A DNA stretch of 64,000 bases from Comamonas thiooxydans (GCF_000964545.1 NZ_BBVD01000003.1:257830-321829), one strand, 5' to 3'. Numbered from the stretch's first letter, positions 34,928-43,564 are shown. Notes: generated by a model not told the origin, from the letters alone. Made by a program: numbers and translations.

Positions 34928-36544
34928 TTGCCCGCCAACACCGCCCCCAATGCCCAGGCCGCCGAGGTCTTCACCGTACGCCACGCCGTCATCAACATGC
35001 TGCGCGAGCTGGGCATGACGCGCATCTTCGGCAACCCGGGCTCTACCGAACTGCCCTTGTTTCGCGACTATCCCGAAGACTTCTCATACATCCTCGGCCT
35101 GCAGGAAACCGTGGTCGTGGGCATGGCAGACGGCTATGCCCAGGCCACGCGCAATGCCAGCTTCGTGAACCTGCATTCGGCCGCCGGCGTGGGCCACGCC
35201 ATGGCCAATATCTTCACGGCCTTCAAGAACCGCACGCCCATGGTCATCACGGCCGGCCAGCAGACGCGCTCGCTGCTGCAGTTCGACCCCTTCCTGCATT
35301 CCAACCAGGCCGCCGAGCTGCCCAAGCCCTATGTGAAGTGGAGCTGCGAGCCCGCGCGCGCCGAGGACGTGCCCCAGGCCCTGGCGCGCGCCTACTACAT
35401 CGCCATGCAGGAGCCGCGAGGCCCGGTCTTCGTCTCCATTCCCGCCGATGACTGGGATGTGCCCTGCGAACCCATCACGCTGCGCAAAGTCGGCTTCGAG
35501 ACCCGGCCCGACCCACGTCTGCTGGACAGCATAGGCCAGGCGCTGGAGGATGCGCGCGCACCGGCCTTCGTGGTCGGAGCGGCCGTGGACCGCAGCCAGG
35601 CCTTCGAGGCCGTCCAGGCCCTGGCCGAGCGCCACCAGGCGCGCGTCTATGTGGCGCCCATGAGCGGGCGCTGCAGCTTCCCCGAGGACCATGCGCTGTT
35701 CGGCGGTTTCCTGCCCGCCATGCGCGAGCGCATCGTGGACAGGCTTTCGGGCCATGACGTGGTCTTCGTCATCGGCGCACCTGCCTTCACCTACCACGTC
35801 GAAGGCCACGGCCCCTTCATCGCCGAAGGCACGCAGCTGTTCCAGCTCATCGAGGACCCCGCCATCGCCGCCTGGGCACCCGTTGGCGACGCGGCCGTGG
35901 GCAATATCCGCATGGGCGTGCAGGAGCTGCTGGCCCGCCCCCTGACGCACCCGCGCCCCGCGCTCCAGCCCCGGCCCGCCATACCGGCGCCGGCGGCACC
36001 CGAGCCAGGCGAGCTGATGAGCGATGCCTTCCTCATGCACACACTGGCCCAGGTGCGATCGCGCGACAGCATCATCGTCGAGGAGGCGCCTGGCTCGCGC
36101 TCCATCATCCAGGCCCACCTGCCCATCTACGCTGCCGAGACCTTCTTCACCATGTGCAGCGGCGGGCTGGGCCACAGCCTGCCTGCTTCCGTAGGCATCG
36201 CGCTGGCCAAGCCCGACAAGAAGGTCATAGGCGTCATCGGCGACGGCTCGGCCATGTACGCCATCCAGGCACTGTGGAGCGCAGCCCATCTGAAGCTGCC
36301 TCTCACCTACATCATTGTCAAGAACCGCCGCTACGCTGCCCTGCAGGATTTCTCCAGGGTGTTCGGCTACCGCGAGGGCGAGAAGGTCGAGGGAACGGAC
36401 CTGCCCGACATCGACTTCGTGGCCCTGGCCAAGGGCCAGGGCTGCGACGGCGTGCGCGTCACCGAAGCCGCCCAGCTGCCCCAGGTTCTGCGGGACGCCC
36501 TGCGCAGCCCGCGTGCCACTCTGGTCGAGGTCGAGGTCGCCTGA
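34928..36544 (+). CDS. Benzoylformate decarboxylase-like thiamine diphosphate enzyme
   Basis: A 538-residue ThDP enzyme. The residues that define benzoylformate decarboxylase are present: Ser in FGNPGSTELPLF, the cofactor Glu in LQETVVVGMADGYA, His in NLHSAAGVGHAM and His in FTYHVEGHGPF (equivalents of Ser26, Glu47, His70 and His281 of the Pseudomonas putida enzyme). The ThDP motif GDGSAMYAIQALWSAAHLKL is near 430-450. It decarboxylates an aromatic 2-oxo acid to an aldehyde; the exact substrate is inferred. The TTG at 34928 has AAGGAG seven bases upstream; the ATG at 34901 would begin before that site. It heads a likely operon with a ketopantoate-reductase-like gene and two Bug receptor genes. 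Confidence 0.85.
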   Translation: MPANTAPNAQAAEVFTVRHAVINMLRELGMTRIFGNPGSTELPLFRDYPEDFSYILGLQETVVVGMADGYAQATRNASFVNLHSAAGVGHAMANIFTAFKNRTPMVITAGQQTRSLLQFDPFLHSNQAAELPKPYVKWSCEPARAEDVPQALARAYYIAMQEPRGPVFVSIPADDWDVPCEPITLRKVGFETRPDPRLLDSIGQALEDARAPAFVVGAAVDRSQAFEAVQALAERHQARVYVAPMSGRCSFPEDHALFGGFLPAMRERIVDRLSGHDVVFVIGAPAFTYHVEGHGPFIAEGTQLFQLIEDPAIAAWAPVGDAAVGNIRMGVQELLARPLTHPRPALQPRPAIPAPAAPEPGELMSDAFLMHTLAQVRSRDSIIVEEAPGSRSIIQAHLPIYAAETFFTMCSGGLGHSLPASVGIALAKPDKKVIGVIGDGSAMYAIQALWSAAHLKLPLTYIIVKNRRYAALQDFSRVFGYREGEKVEGTDLPDIDFVALAKGQGCDGVRVTEAAQLPQVLRDALRSPRATLVEVEVA

Positions 36545-36572
36545 CCCGGCCCCGAGCCCTCGGAGACAAAAC

Positions 36573-37514
36573 ATGCACAACACACAAGAGTCGCAAGCGG
36601 CCACCGTCGGCATCCTGGGAGCGGGGGCCATGGGCACCCTGTTCGGCACCCGGCTGGCCCGGGCCGGCATCCCCGTCACGCTGGTGGATGTCAACGCGCA
36701 GCTGCTCCAGGCCATACGCGAGCACGGCGTGCACTGCGAGACCGACCAGGGTCCGCTGCACGCCGGCGTTCAGGCCCTGCAGGCCCATGAGCTGACGCAA
36801 CCGCCCGCGCGCTGGCTGATCTTCACCAAGGCCGCCCATACCCAGGCCGCGCTGCAAAGCATTGCCCACCTGATAGGGCCCGGGACCCTGCTGCTCAGCC
36901 TGCAAAACGGCATAGGACATATCGAGACCCTGCACGGATTTGCCGATTCCCAGCAGATCGCCGTGGGTGTGACGACATGGCCGGCCCGGTTGCTGGCTCC
37001 CGGAAAAGTGAGTTCGCTGGGCAGCGGTAAGATCCGCTTCATGCCGCGCACCGGGCAGGTGGACGCCAGGTTCCAGGACTTCTGCGACGACCTCAACCGC
37101 GCCGGACTGCATTGCGAGATCGATCCCGAGGTCGAGACCGCCATCTGGGAGAAGCTGGCCTTCAATGCAGCCTTCAACGGCCTGTGCGGCATCACTCGCC
37201 AGACCGTTGACGGACTGGCCAGCCCTCTGGGCCGCAGCCTGATCCGCGAAGTCCTGGACGAGGTCGTTGCCGTAGCTGCGGCCAATGGCATCGCCGTGGA
37301 CGCTCTGCGCATCCGGGCCACGGTGGAGGACGCCCTGAACCATCATGTGGGACACCAGCCATCGCTGCTACAGGACCTGCTGGCGGGGCGCCCCACCGAG
37401 ACCGACTCCATCCACGGCGCGGTGGTGCGCGCGGGCGAGCGGCATGGCATTGCCACGCCCATGACACGCACCCTGCACCAGCTCATCAGCATGACACAGC
37501 AGCGCACGCCATAG
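36573..37514 (+). CDS. Ketopantoate reductase family dehydrogenase
   Basis: A 313-residue NADP-dependent reductase. The Rossmann motif is GILGAGAMGTLFGTRLARAG (about residues 13-32) with VDVN at the second strand. The catalytic Lys is in IFTKAAHTQAAL, and the C-terminal domain has EKLAFNAAFNGLCGITRQ, equivalent to the KxxxN region of PanE. In an operon with a 2-oxo-acid decarboxylase and uptake receptors, a catabolic 2-oxo or 3-oxo acid reductase is more likely than pantothenate synthesis. It follows the decarboxylase after 28 bp. Confidence 0.85.
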   Translation: MHNTQESQAATVGILGAGAMGTLFGTRLARAGIPVTLVDVNAQLLQAIREHGVHCETDQGPLHAGVQALQAHELTQPPARWLIFTKAAHTQAALQSIAHLIGPGTLLLSLQNGIGHIETLHGFADSQQIAVGVTTWPARLLAPGKVSSLGSGKIRFMPRTGQVDARFQDFCDDLNRAGLHCEIDPEVETAIWEKLAFNAAFNGLCGITRQTVDGLASPLGRSLIREVLDEVVAVAAANGIAVDALRIRATVEDALNHHVGHQPSLLQDLLAGRPTETDSIHGAVVRAGERHGIATPMTRTLHQLISMTQQRTP

Positions 37515-37616
37515 ACCCCGGACTCGGCGAAGACGCATCGAAGGCTCGGAAAAGACAGCCAACAAAGAGAAAGACAGCAGGGACCGAGCCCACAGATTCA
37601 ATAACAAGGAGACAAC

Positions 37617-38588
37617 ATGCGCAGAACCTTTCTCAAAGCCGGCGCTGCTTGCGGTGTGCAGCTCGTGCTGGGTGCGGCCCACGCCCAGCAGGCGTCCGCC
37701 AGGCCCGTGGAATGGGTGGTCGGCTTTGCCGCAGGCGGCGGCTCGGATGCCGTGGCTCGCGGCGTAGCCGAGGCCTGGGCCAAGCCCATCCATCGCAACA
37801 TCGTGGTGATCAACAAGCCGGGCGCCGGCACCAACATCGCCGCAGAATATGCGGCGCGCTCGCGCGACTATGGCAACCTGGTCTTCACCGCCGACTTCGC
37901 CACCCTGGCCGCCAACCCGCATCTGTTCCCCAAGCTGGCCTACAACGCCGAACAGGACTTCGTCCCCATCAGCCTGCTGGCGCGCTTTCCGCTGCTGCTG
38001 GTCGTCAACAACGAATTGCCGGTGCGCAGCTTCCAGGAGTTCTCGGCCTGGGCCAAGGCCAACCCCGACAAGCTCAGCTATGGATCTCCCGGGCTGGGCA
38101 CCCCGCATCACCTGGCCACCGAACTGCTGGCCCAGAAGATGGGCGTGAAGATGACCCACGCGCCCTATCGCGGCGCCGGCCCGGCCATGCTGGATGTGAT
38201 CGGAGGCCAGATTCCCTTCATGCTGGTGGACAGCGCCGCAGGCCTGCCCCACATCAACACGGGCAAGGTCCGCGCCATCGGCGTGGCCAGCGCGCAGCGG
38301 CTCAAGAGCCTGCCCCGCACGCCCACGCTCATCGAGCAGGGCGTGGCCGGCTTCGAGGCCTTCGCCTGGCAGGGCCTGGTCGCCCCCAGGGGTACGGATG
38401 ACGCCACCATCCAGATGTGGTCCAGGACGCTGCAGGAGACCCTGAAGACGCCGGCCGTGCAGGCCCGCTTCGAAGCTCTGGCCCTGGAGCCCCTGCCCAG
38501 CACTCCCGAGCAGATGCGCGAGTTCTGGCTCTCCGAGAAGAAGCGCTGGGGAGAGGTCATCAAGACCGCAGGCATCAAGCTGGACTAA
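37617..38588 (+). CDS. Bug-family periplasmic solute-binding protein (tripartite tricarboxylate type), first copy
   Basis: A 323-residue exported receptor. The signal is MRRTFLKAGAACGVQLVLGAAHAQ, with an RRTFLK start that resembles a twin-arginine signal. The TctC/Bug fold features are VVGFAAGGGSDAVARGVAE, INKPGAGTNIAAEYA, YGSPGLGTPHHLATELLA and PYRGAGPAMLDVIGGQI. Bug receptors bind carboxylates through two loop motifs and pass them to membrane permeases, which are often encoded elsewhere; none is adjacent here. AAGGAG precedes the ATG. Confidence 0.92.
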   Translation: MRRTFLKAGAACGVQLVLGAAHAQQASARPVEWVVGFAAGGGSDAVARGVAEAWAKPIHRNIVVINKPGAGTNIAAEYAARSRDYGNLVFTADFATLAANPHLFPKLAYNAEQDFVPISLLARFPLLLVVNNELPVRSFQEFSAWAKANPDKLSYGSPGLGTPHHLATELLAQKMGVKMTHAPYRGAGPAMLDVIGGQIPFMLVDSAAGLPHINTGKVRAIGVASAQRLKSLPRTPTLIEQGVAGFEAFAWQGLVAPRGTDDATIQMWSRTLQETLKTPAVQARFEALALEPLPSTPEQMREFWLSEKKRWGEVIKTAGIKLD

Positions 38589-38618
38589 TCGATATCAATG
38601 ACAAGCAGGAAAACGCAT

Positions 38619-39635
38619 ATGGAGACTCCCATCACTCAACGCCCCTTTGCGCACAGGAAGCTGCGCGCCCTGATCACCAAGGGCTGGGCCAGCCTGGGCA
38701 TGGCGCTTTGTCTGGCACCGGCCGCCCAGGCGCAGACATGGCCGGATCGCCCCATCCGCCTGATCGTGAACTTCGCCCCTGGCGGCGCCGCCGATGTGAT
38801 GGGACGCGCGATCTCGCCCACCATGAGCCAGGCGCTGGGCCAGTCCGTGGTGGTGGACAACAAGCCCGGAGCCAACGGCAATATCGGTATCAGCGAAACC
38901 GTGCGCTCTGCCAAGGACGGCTATACGCTGCTGCTGAGCAGCGGCGGCGGCATCAGCATCAATCCGCTGATCTACAGCAAGCTGCCGTTCAACCCTGAAA
39001 AGGACCTGGTCCCCGTGGCGGCCGTGGCACGCGTGCATGTGTTTCTGGAAACCAACCCCAGCCTTCCTGTGAGCAATGTGCAGGACTTCATCAAGCACCT
39101 GCAGGCCAATCCGGGCAAGCTGTCCTACGGCTCGCCAGGCCCGGGCAGCTCGCCTCATCTGGCCGGTGAAATGTTCAAACGCGCGGCCAAGGTCGATGCC
39201 AGCCATATTCCCTACAAGGGTGCCGGCCCTGCCTTGACCGATGTGCTCAGCGGTCAGCTGCAATACTGGTTCGATCCGGGCCCGGGACTCAAGCAGGTCG
39301 AGGCCGGCAAGCTCAAGCTGCTGGCCATAGGCAGCCCGCACCGCTCGCCTCTGTACCCCAAGGTACCCACGCTGGCCGAAAGCGGCCTGCCGGGCTTCGA
39401 CGCCGACACACTGTTCGGCATCTACGCGCCGGCCGGCACGCCCGCACCCGTGGTGGATGCCGTGCGCGCCAGCGTGATCAAGGCACTGGAGCAAAAGAGC
39501 GTGGTCGATGTGATCCAGGGTCTGGGCGCCACGCCCGAGCCGCGCATGAGCCGCCAGGACTTCGTGGACCACCATGCCAAGGAGCGCGCCCGCTTTGCAC
39601 CGCTGATCAAGGAAATCGGCTTGAAAGTGGACTAA
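38619..39635 (+). CDS. Bug-family periplasmic solute-binding protein, second copy
   Basis: A 338-residue receptor related to the preceding gene: LIVNFAPGGAADVMGRAISP, VVDNKPGANGNIGISETVR, YGSPGPGSSPHLAGEMFK and PYKGAGPALTDVLSGQLQY. The signal region is preceded by about 15 polar residues and contains LGMALCLAPAAQAQ. The ATG at 38619 has AGGAAA upstream and is preferred over the one at 38598. It follows the first receptor after 30 bp and ends at a strong terminator. Two receptors in tandem suggest two related ligands. Confidence 0.92.
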   Translation: METPITQRPFAHRKLRALITKGWASLGMALCLAPAAQAQTWPDRPIRLIVNFAPGGAADVMGRAISPTMSQALGQSVVVDNKPGANGNIGISETVRSAKDGYTLLLSSGGGISINPLIYSKLPFNPEKDLVPVAAVARVHVFLETNPSLPVSNVQDFIKHLQANPGKLSYGSPGPGSSPHLAGEMFKRAAKVDASHIPYKGAGPALTDVLSGQLQYWFDPGPGLKQVEAGKLKLLAIGSPHRSPLYPKVPTLAESGLPGFDADTLFGIYAPAGTPAPVVDAVRASVIKALEQKSVVDVIQGLGATPEPRMSRQDFVDHHAKERARFAPLIKEIGLKVD

Positions 39636-39683
39636 GAAATTTCAGTTCAACGTGGGAGTCCGGTTACCCGAAAACTCCCTTTT

Positions 39684-39718
39684 GACCGCCCGTCTGAAAG
39701 GACCGGCGGTCTTTTTTT
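39684..39718 (+). terminator. Terminator of the decarboxylase / Bug receptor operon
   Basis: GACCGCC at 39684-39690 pairs with GGCGGTC at 39705-39711, followed by seven T residues. It ends the rightward operon. A 74-bp repeat starts two bases after the T-run. Confidence 0.85.
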
Positions 39719-39719
39719 G

Positions 39720-39793
39720 GTTTGCGCACACAAGAATGCTCAACAGGCATGCCTGCCGACAAAGCACCGAGTCAGATCCGAATTTGCGCAAGT
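39720..39793 (+). repeat. 74-bp terminal-inverted-repeat element, copy 1
   Basis: Aligned without gaps, it is identical at 59 of 74 positions to the reverse complement of 41656-41729. The right end is TTTGCGCAAGT; the left end has diverged (GTTTGCGCACA). It lies between the operon terminator and the 3' end of modE. There is no coding capacity. Confidence 0.8.
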
Positions 39794-39799
39794 CGTGCT

Positions 39800-40672
39800 T
39801 CAGTGGGAGGCCACCGCCACTACTACCGCAGACTCGGCCACCTCCAGCCAGACATTGTCATTGGCCACCAGCCCGCTCATGGCCGGCGCAAAGCCCACGA
39901 TCTGAGCACCCCAGCTCAAACGACAGATGGCTTCGTCGGAAGCCAGGCTCTCTTCCGTCACCGTGGCCGCTCCATAGGTCGCGCGCTGCACCACGGCAGG
40001 CCAGATATTGATGGGCTGCGTGGACCCAGCAGGCCGCTCCTGCCCCAGCCAGACCTTGACGGCCGTGGCCTTGCACAATGCCAGCACCTGCACGCCGGGT
40101 GCCAGACCCAGCAGCTCATAGCTTTCGGGCGTGATACGCGCGGCAATCGTCCAGTCCGAGCCTGCATCGCTTGCGGCACGCAGCCAGACACGGATCTGCC
40201 CTCCTATGGACTCGACCTTGAGCACGCTGCAAGGCCACTGATTGCGCATGCTGGTCATCAGGCCCAGATTGGGTTGCCCGCCACCGGGCGTGCCGGCCTG
40301 CATGCGCTGCAGCAACTCGCTGCGCAAGCGCATCATGGCCTCGGCCGCATGCAGCAATTCCTCGCCCGCCGGCGTGATCTGTGCACCGCCGCCCCCGGCG
40401 CCGCCCACGCTGCGCTCGACCAGCGGCACGCCGGCCAGATTGGTCAGGGTATCGATGGCCTGCCAGGCAGCCTTGTAGCTCACGCCCACATCGCGCGCGG
40501 CTTGGGAGATGGAGCCGCTTTGCGCAATCCCGCGCAGGATGGCAATGCGACGGTCGGCCATGTCATAGCCCAGCGCCTGGGAAACCGAGTCGGACGACAG
40601 TGCGCCACCCGGCACTACCTCGTCGCCGGCCATATCCAATTGTTCTTGTTCGAAATTTTCTGTGTCTGACAT
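39800..40672 (-). CDS. modE: Molybdate-responsive transcriptional regulator ModE
   Basis: A 290-residue ModE. The winged helix is at about 35-130 (MADRRIAILRGIAQSGSISQAARD, YKAAWQAIDTLTNLAG, GGGGAQITPAGEELL) and is followed by two MOP (molbindin) domains: NQWPCSVLKVESIGGQIRVWL to about 225, and STQPINIWPAVVQR to the end. It binds molybdate and represses the mod operon. An acidic N-terminal extension of about 30 residues is present. It is divergent from modA across a 97-bp gap containing a palindrome. Confidence 0.93.
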   Translation of the reverse strand: MSDTENFEQEQLDMAGDEVVPGGALSSDSVSQALGYDMADRRIAILRGIAQSGSISQAARDVGVSYKAAWQAIDTLTNLAGVPLVERSVGGAGGGGAQITPAGEELLHAAEAMMRLRSELLQRMQAGTPGGGQPNLGLMTSMRNQWPCSVLKVESIGGQIRVWLRAASDAGSDWTIAARITPESYELLGLAPGVQVLALCKATAVKVWLGQERPAGSTQPINIWPAVVQRATYGAATVTEESLASDEAICRLSWGAQIVGFAPAMSGLVANDNVWLEVAESAVVVAVASH

Positions 40673-40738
40673 AGACCGCCATCATGCCCTGACAGCCAAT
40701 TTCCCCGCTCGACCTCAGTTGTTCATTCACGCTACACT

Positions 40739-40761
40739 CGCTATTCCATTAATGAATAGCG
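40739..40761. promoter_or_regulatory. ModE box in front of modA
   Basis: CGCTATTC and GAATAGCG form perfect 8-base arms around a 7-base spacer, in the pattern of ModE operators. The right arm ends nine bases before the modA ATG at 40770. An upstream in-frame ATG at 40752 lies inside the palindrome, which argues against that start. Confidence 0.8.
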
Positions 40762-40769
40762 AAATTTCA

Positions 40770-41564
40770 ATGACTCAGATCACTGCCCGCTCCACCGGTT
40801 TTTCCTTTCAACTGGCTCGCTCTGCGGCCGTGATCGGCACAGTCGTGCTGGGCCTGTGGTCTGCGCAGGCGCAGGCCGCTGAAGTGGCGGTCGCCGTGGC
40901 AGCCAACTTCACCGCGCCCATGAAGAAGATTGCGGCCGAGTTCGAGAAGGATACAGGCCACAAGGCCGAGCTGTCGTTTGGCGCCACCGGCAAGTTCTAC
41001 GCCCAGATCAACAACGGCGCGCCCTTCGGCATTCTGCTGGCCGCCGACGACACCACACCCGAGAAGCTGGCCAAGGAAGGCAAGGGCGTGACCGATTCGC
41101 GCTTTACCTACGCCATCGGTACGCTGGTGCTGTGGAGCCCCAAGGCCGGCTATGTGGACGACAAGGGCGATGTACTCAAGAGCGGCGACTACAAGCACAT
41201 CGCAATTGCCAATCCCAAGCTGGCCCCTTACGGAACAGCTGCCATGGAAGTGCTGAACAAGCTCGGCCTGAGCGCACAGGTGCAGCCCAAGGTGGTGATG
41301 GGCGAGAACATCGCCCAGACCTACCAGTTCGCTGCCACCGGCAATGCGCAGCTGGGTTTTGTGGCGCTGTCCCAGGTCATGGAGAACGGCAAGATCCGCG
41401 AGGGTTCGGCCTGGCAGGTGCCCGGCAATATGCATGAACCCATCCGCCAGGATGCCATTGTGCTCAACAGCGCCAAGGACAACGAAGCCGCTGCGGCTCT
41501 GATGAAGTACCTGCGCAGCCCCAAGGCACATGACATCATCCGCTCCTATGGCTACAGCTTCTGA
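40770..41564 (+). CDS. modA: Molybdate ABC transporter periplasmic binding protein
   Basis: A 264-residue periplasmic protein with a signal peptide ending LWSAQAQAA. The ModA core is EVAVAVAANFTAPMKKIAAEFEKDTGHKAELSFGATGKFYAQI, with the oxyanion-binding Ser/Thr residues in the NFTAP and FGATGKF segments, and PYGTAAMEVLNKLGL in the hinge half. It captures molybdate (or tungstate) for ModBC. The start was chosen downstream of the ModE box. A strong terminator separates it from modB. Confidence 0.93.
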   Translation: MTQITARSTGFSFQLARSAAVIGTVVLGLWSAQAQAAEVAVAVAANFTAPMKKIAAEFEKDTGHKAELSFGATGKFYAQINNGAPFGILLAADDTTPEKLAKEGKGVTDSRFTYAIGTLVLWSPKAGYVDDKGDVLKSGDYKHIAIANPKLAPYGTAAMEVLNKLGLSAQVQPKVVMGENIAQTYQFAATGNAQLGFVALSQVMENGKIREGSAWQVPGNMHEPIRQDAIVLNSAKDNEAAAALMKYLRSPKAHDIIRSYGYSF

Positions 41565-41605
41565 CGCTTGACCGGCAAATCCTGGAGCTCAAACCAATCC
41601 GCTCT

Positions 41606-41653
41606 ACCCTTGGCGCTGCTCGGCTAAGCTGGGCGCTCCAAGGGTCTTTTTTT
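41606..41653 (+). terminator. Terminator between modA and modB
   Basis: ACCCTTGG at 41606-41613 pairs with CCAAGGGT at 41638-41645, extended by inner GCGC pairs, and seven T residues follow. Leaky read-through would give more ModA than ModBC. Confidence 0.85.
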
Positions 41654-41655
41654 CG

Positions 41656-41729
41656 ACTTGCGCAAATTCGGATCGGACATGGTGCTTTGCCGATAGAAAT
41701 GTCCGTTGTGCATGCTTGTTTGCGCAAGT
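41656..41729 (-). repeat. 74-bp terminal-inverted-repeat element, copy 2
   Basis: The ends ACTTGCGCAAA and TTTGCGCAAGT are perfect 11-base inverted repeats. An inner inverted repeat CGGACAT / ATGTCCG lets the whole element fold as a hairpin; this inner repeat is not conserved in copy 1. It begins two bases after the T-run of the modA terminator and ends 15 bases before modB. Confidence 0.82.
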
Positions 41730-41744
41730 CCTGTTTTTGATTCC

Positions 41745-42425
41745 ATGCAACTGAATGCCGAAGACTACGCAGCCATCTGGCTCACGCTCAAGCTCGCGGG
41801 CGTGACTACCGTGCTGCTCATGCTGTTGTGCACACCGCTGGCCTGGTGGCTGGCCCATACCCGTTCGCGCTGGCGCGGCCCGATCGGTGCCGTGGTGGCG
41901 CTGCCGCTGGTACTGCCGCCCACCGTCATCGGCTTTTATCTGCTGGTCACCATGGGGCCCAACGGCCCCATAGGCAAGCTCACGCAGGCCATGGGCCTGG
42001 GCAATCTGCCGTTCACCTTTGCCGGCCTCGTGGTCGGCTCGCTGATCTACTCCATGCCATTCACCGTGCAGCCGCTGCAGCGTGCCTTCGAGGCATTGGG
42101 CCCGCGCCCCATGGAGGCTGCCGCCAGCCTGGGCGCCAGTCCGCTGGACCGCTTCCTGACCGTGGCCCTGCCGCTGGCGCGTCCCGGATTCATCACCGCC
42201 GCCGTGCTGACCTTTGCCCACACCGTGGGCGAATTCGGCGTGGTGCTGATGCTTGGCGGCAACATCCCCGGCGTCACGCGCGTGGTCTCGGTACAGATTT
42301 ACGACCATGTGGAAGCCATGGAGTACGGCCACGCCCATATGCTGGCGGCCGGCATGGTGGTGTTCTCCTTCATCGTGCTGCTGGCTTTGAACTGGCTGCA
42401 ACCCAAAGCGGAGCGCCGCGCATGA
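41745..42425 (+). CDS. modB: Molybdate ABC transporter permease
   Basis: A 226-residue inner-membrane permease with five hydrophobic helices. The EAA loop that contacts ModC is EALGPRPMEAAASLGASPLDRFLTVALP. VVALPLVLPPTVIGFYLLV is typical of ModB. The ATG at 41745 lies just after the 74-bp element; a TTG further up would start inside that element. Its stop overlaps the modC start. Confidence 0.94.
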   Translation: MQLNAEDYAAIWLTLKLAGVTTVLLMLLCTPLAWWLAHTRSRWRGPIGAVVALPLVLPPTVIGFYLLVTMGPNGPIGKLTQAMGLGNLPFTFAGLVVGSLIYSMPFTVQPLQRAFEALGPRPMEAAASLGASPLDRFLTVALPLARPGFITAAVLTFAHTVGEFGVVLMLGGNIPGVTRVVSVQIYDHVEAMEYGHAHMLAAGMVVFSFIVLLALNWLQPKAERRA

Positions 42426-43507
42426 CAGCCACCAATTTCATCGCCGCACAGCTCAGGCTGAGCCGGCCGGACTTTGAACTCGATGTGGATCTGCAGCTAC
42501 CCGGCCAGGGGGTCACGGCCCTGTTCGGGCCTTCGGGCTGCGGCAAGACCAGCTGTCTGCGCAGTCTTGCCGGGCTTGAACGGGCGCAAGGTCGCGTCAC
42601 CGTCAACCAGACCGTATGGCAGGACGATACCAGCCGACAATGGCTGCCCACGCACCAGCGCGCACTCGGTTATGTGTTTCAGGAGGCCAGCCTGTTTCCT
42701 CATCTGTCGGTGCAGCGCAATATCGACTACGGTCTCAAGCGCACGCCGCAGGAACGCCGCAAGGTCTCCAAGGAGCGGGCCGTGGAACTGCTGGGCATCA
42801 GCCATCTGATGGATCGCATGCCCGCCACGCTTTCGGGCGGCGAACGCCAGCGCGTGGCGATTGCAAGAGCGCTGGCCACCAGCCCCGAAGTGCTGCTCAT
42901 GGACGAGCCCCTGGCCGCGCTCGACGCCCAGCGCAAGGCCGAGGTTCTGCCCTATCTGGAGCAGTTGCAGCGGCATCTGCGGATTCCCGTGATCTATGTG
43001 AGCCACTCCATGGACGAGGTTGCGCGCCTGGCCCAGCATATGGTGCTGCTCGGCGCGGGCAAGGTGCTGGCGCAGGGCTCCGTCACCGAACTGCTCTCCA
43101 GCCTCGATCTGCCGCTGGCCCATGGCGACGTGGCCTCCAGCGTGGTCCATGCCACGGTGCAGGCCCATGACGCTGCCGACCATCTGAGCACGCTGATCTT
43201 CGACGGCGGACAACTGCAGCTCGTCATGGCCAGACCGCGCGAGCCGGGCAGCACGGTGCCGCTGCGCGTGCAGGCACGCGATGTCAGCCTGAGTCTGCTC
43301 AGGCCCGAGGGCAGCAGCATTCTCAACATCCTTCCGGTGCAGGTGCTGGGCCTGCGCGAGGACGGGCCGGGGCAGGTCATGGTTTCGCTGCAGGCGGGCG
43401 GCACCCGACTGCTGGCCAGAATCACCCGGCACTCGGCCAAGGCCTTGCAACTGCAGGCCGGCATGCCGCTGTATGCACAGATCAAGGGGATGGCACTGCT
43501 GGACTGA
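42422..43507 (+). CDS. modC: Molybdate ABC transporter ATP-binding protein
   Basis: A 361-residue ATPase. Walker A is GPSGCGKTS, the signature is LSGGERQRVAIARAL and Walker B with D-loop is LLMDEPLAALD; a MOP/TOBE domain from about residue 285 (GSSILNILPVQVLGLREDG) binds molybdate as in other ModC proteins. The four-base ATGA overlap with modB indicates translational coupling. It drives molybdate import with ModA and ModB. Confidence 0.95.
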   Translation: MTATNFIAAQLRLSRPDFELDVDLQLPGQGVTALFGPSGCGKTSCLRSLAGLERAQGRVTVNQTVWQDDTSRQWLPTHQRALGYVFQEASLFPHLSVQRNIDYGLKRTPQERRKVSKERAVELLGISHLMDRMPATLSGGERQRVAIARALATSPEVLLMDEPLAALDAQRKAEVLPYLEQLQRHLRIPVIYVSHSMDEVARLAQHMVLLGAGKVLAQGSVTELLSSLDLPLAHGDVASSVVHATVQAHDAADHLSTLIFDGGQLQLVMARPREPGSTVPLRVQARDVSLSLLRPEGSSILNILPVQVLGLREDGPGQVMVSLQAGGTRLLARITRHSAKALQLQAGMPLYAQIKGMALLD

Positions 43508-43564
43508 GCGCAGCGCATCCGCCCCTTGCCGGCAAGGGATGCGCCTGCTGACTATCATCAGCCC

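Noticed and set aside
35084..36715. Minus-strand open frame of 543 codons
   Set aside because: Antisense shadow of the benzoylformate-decarboxylase-like gene, which has all expected active-site residues.
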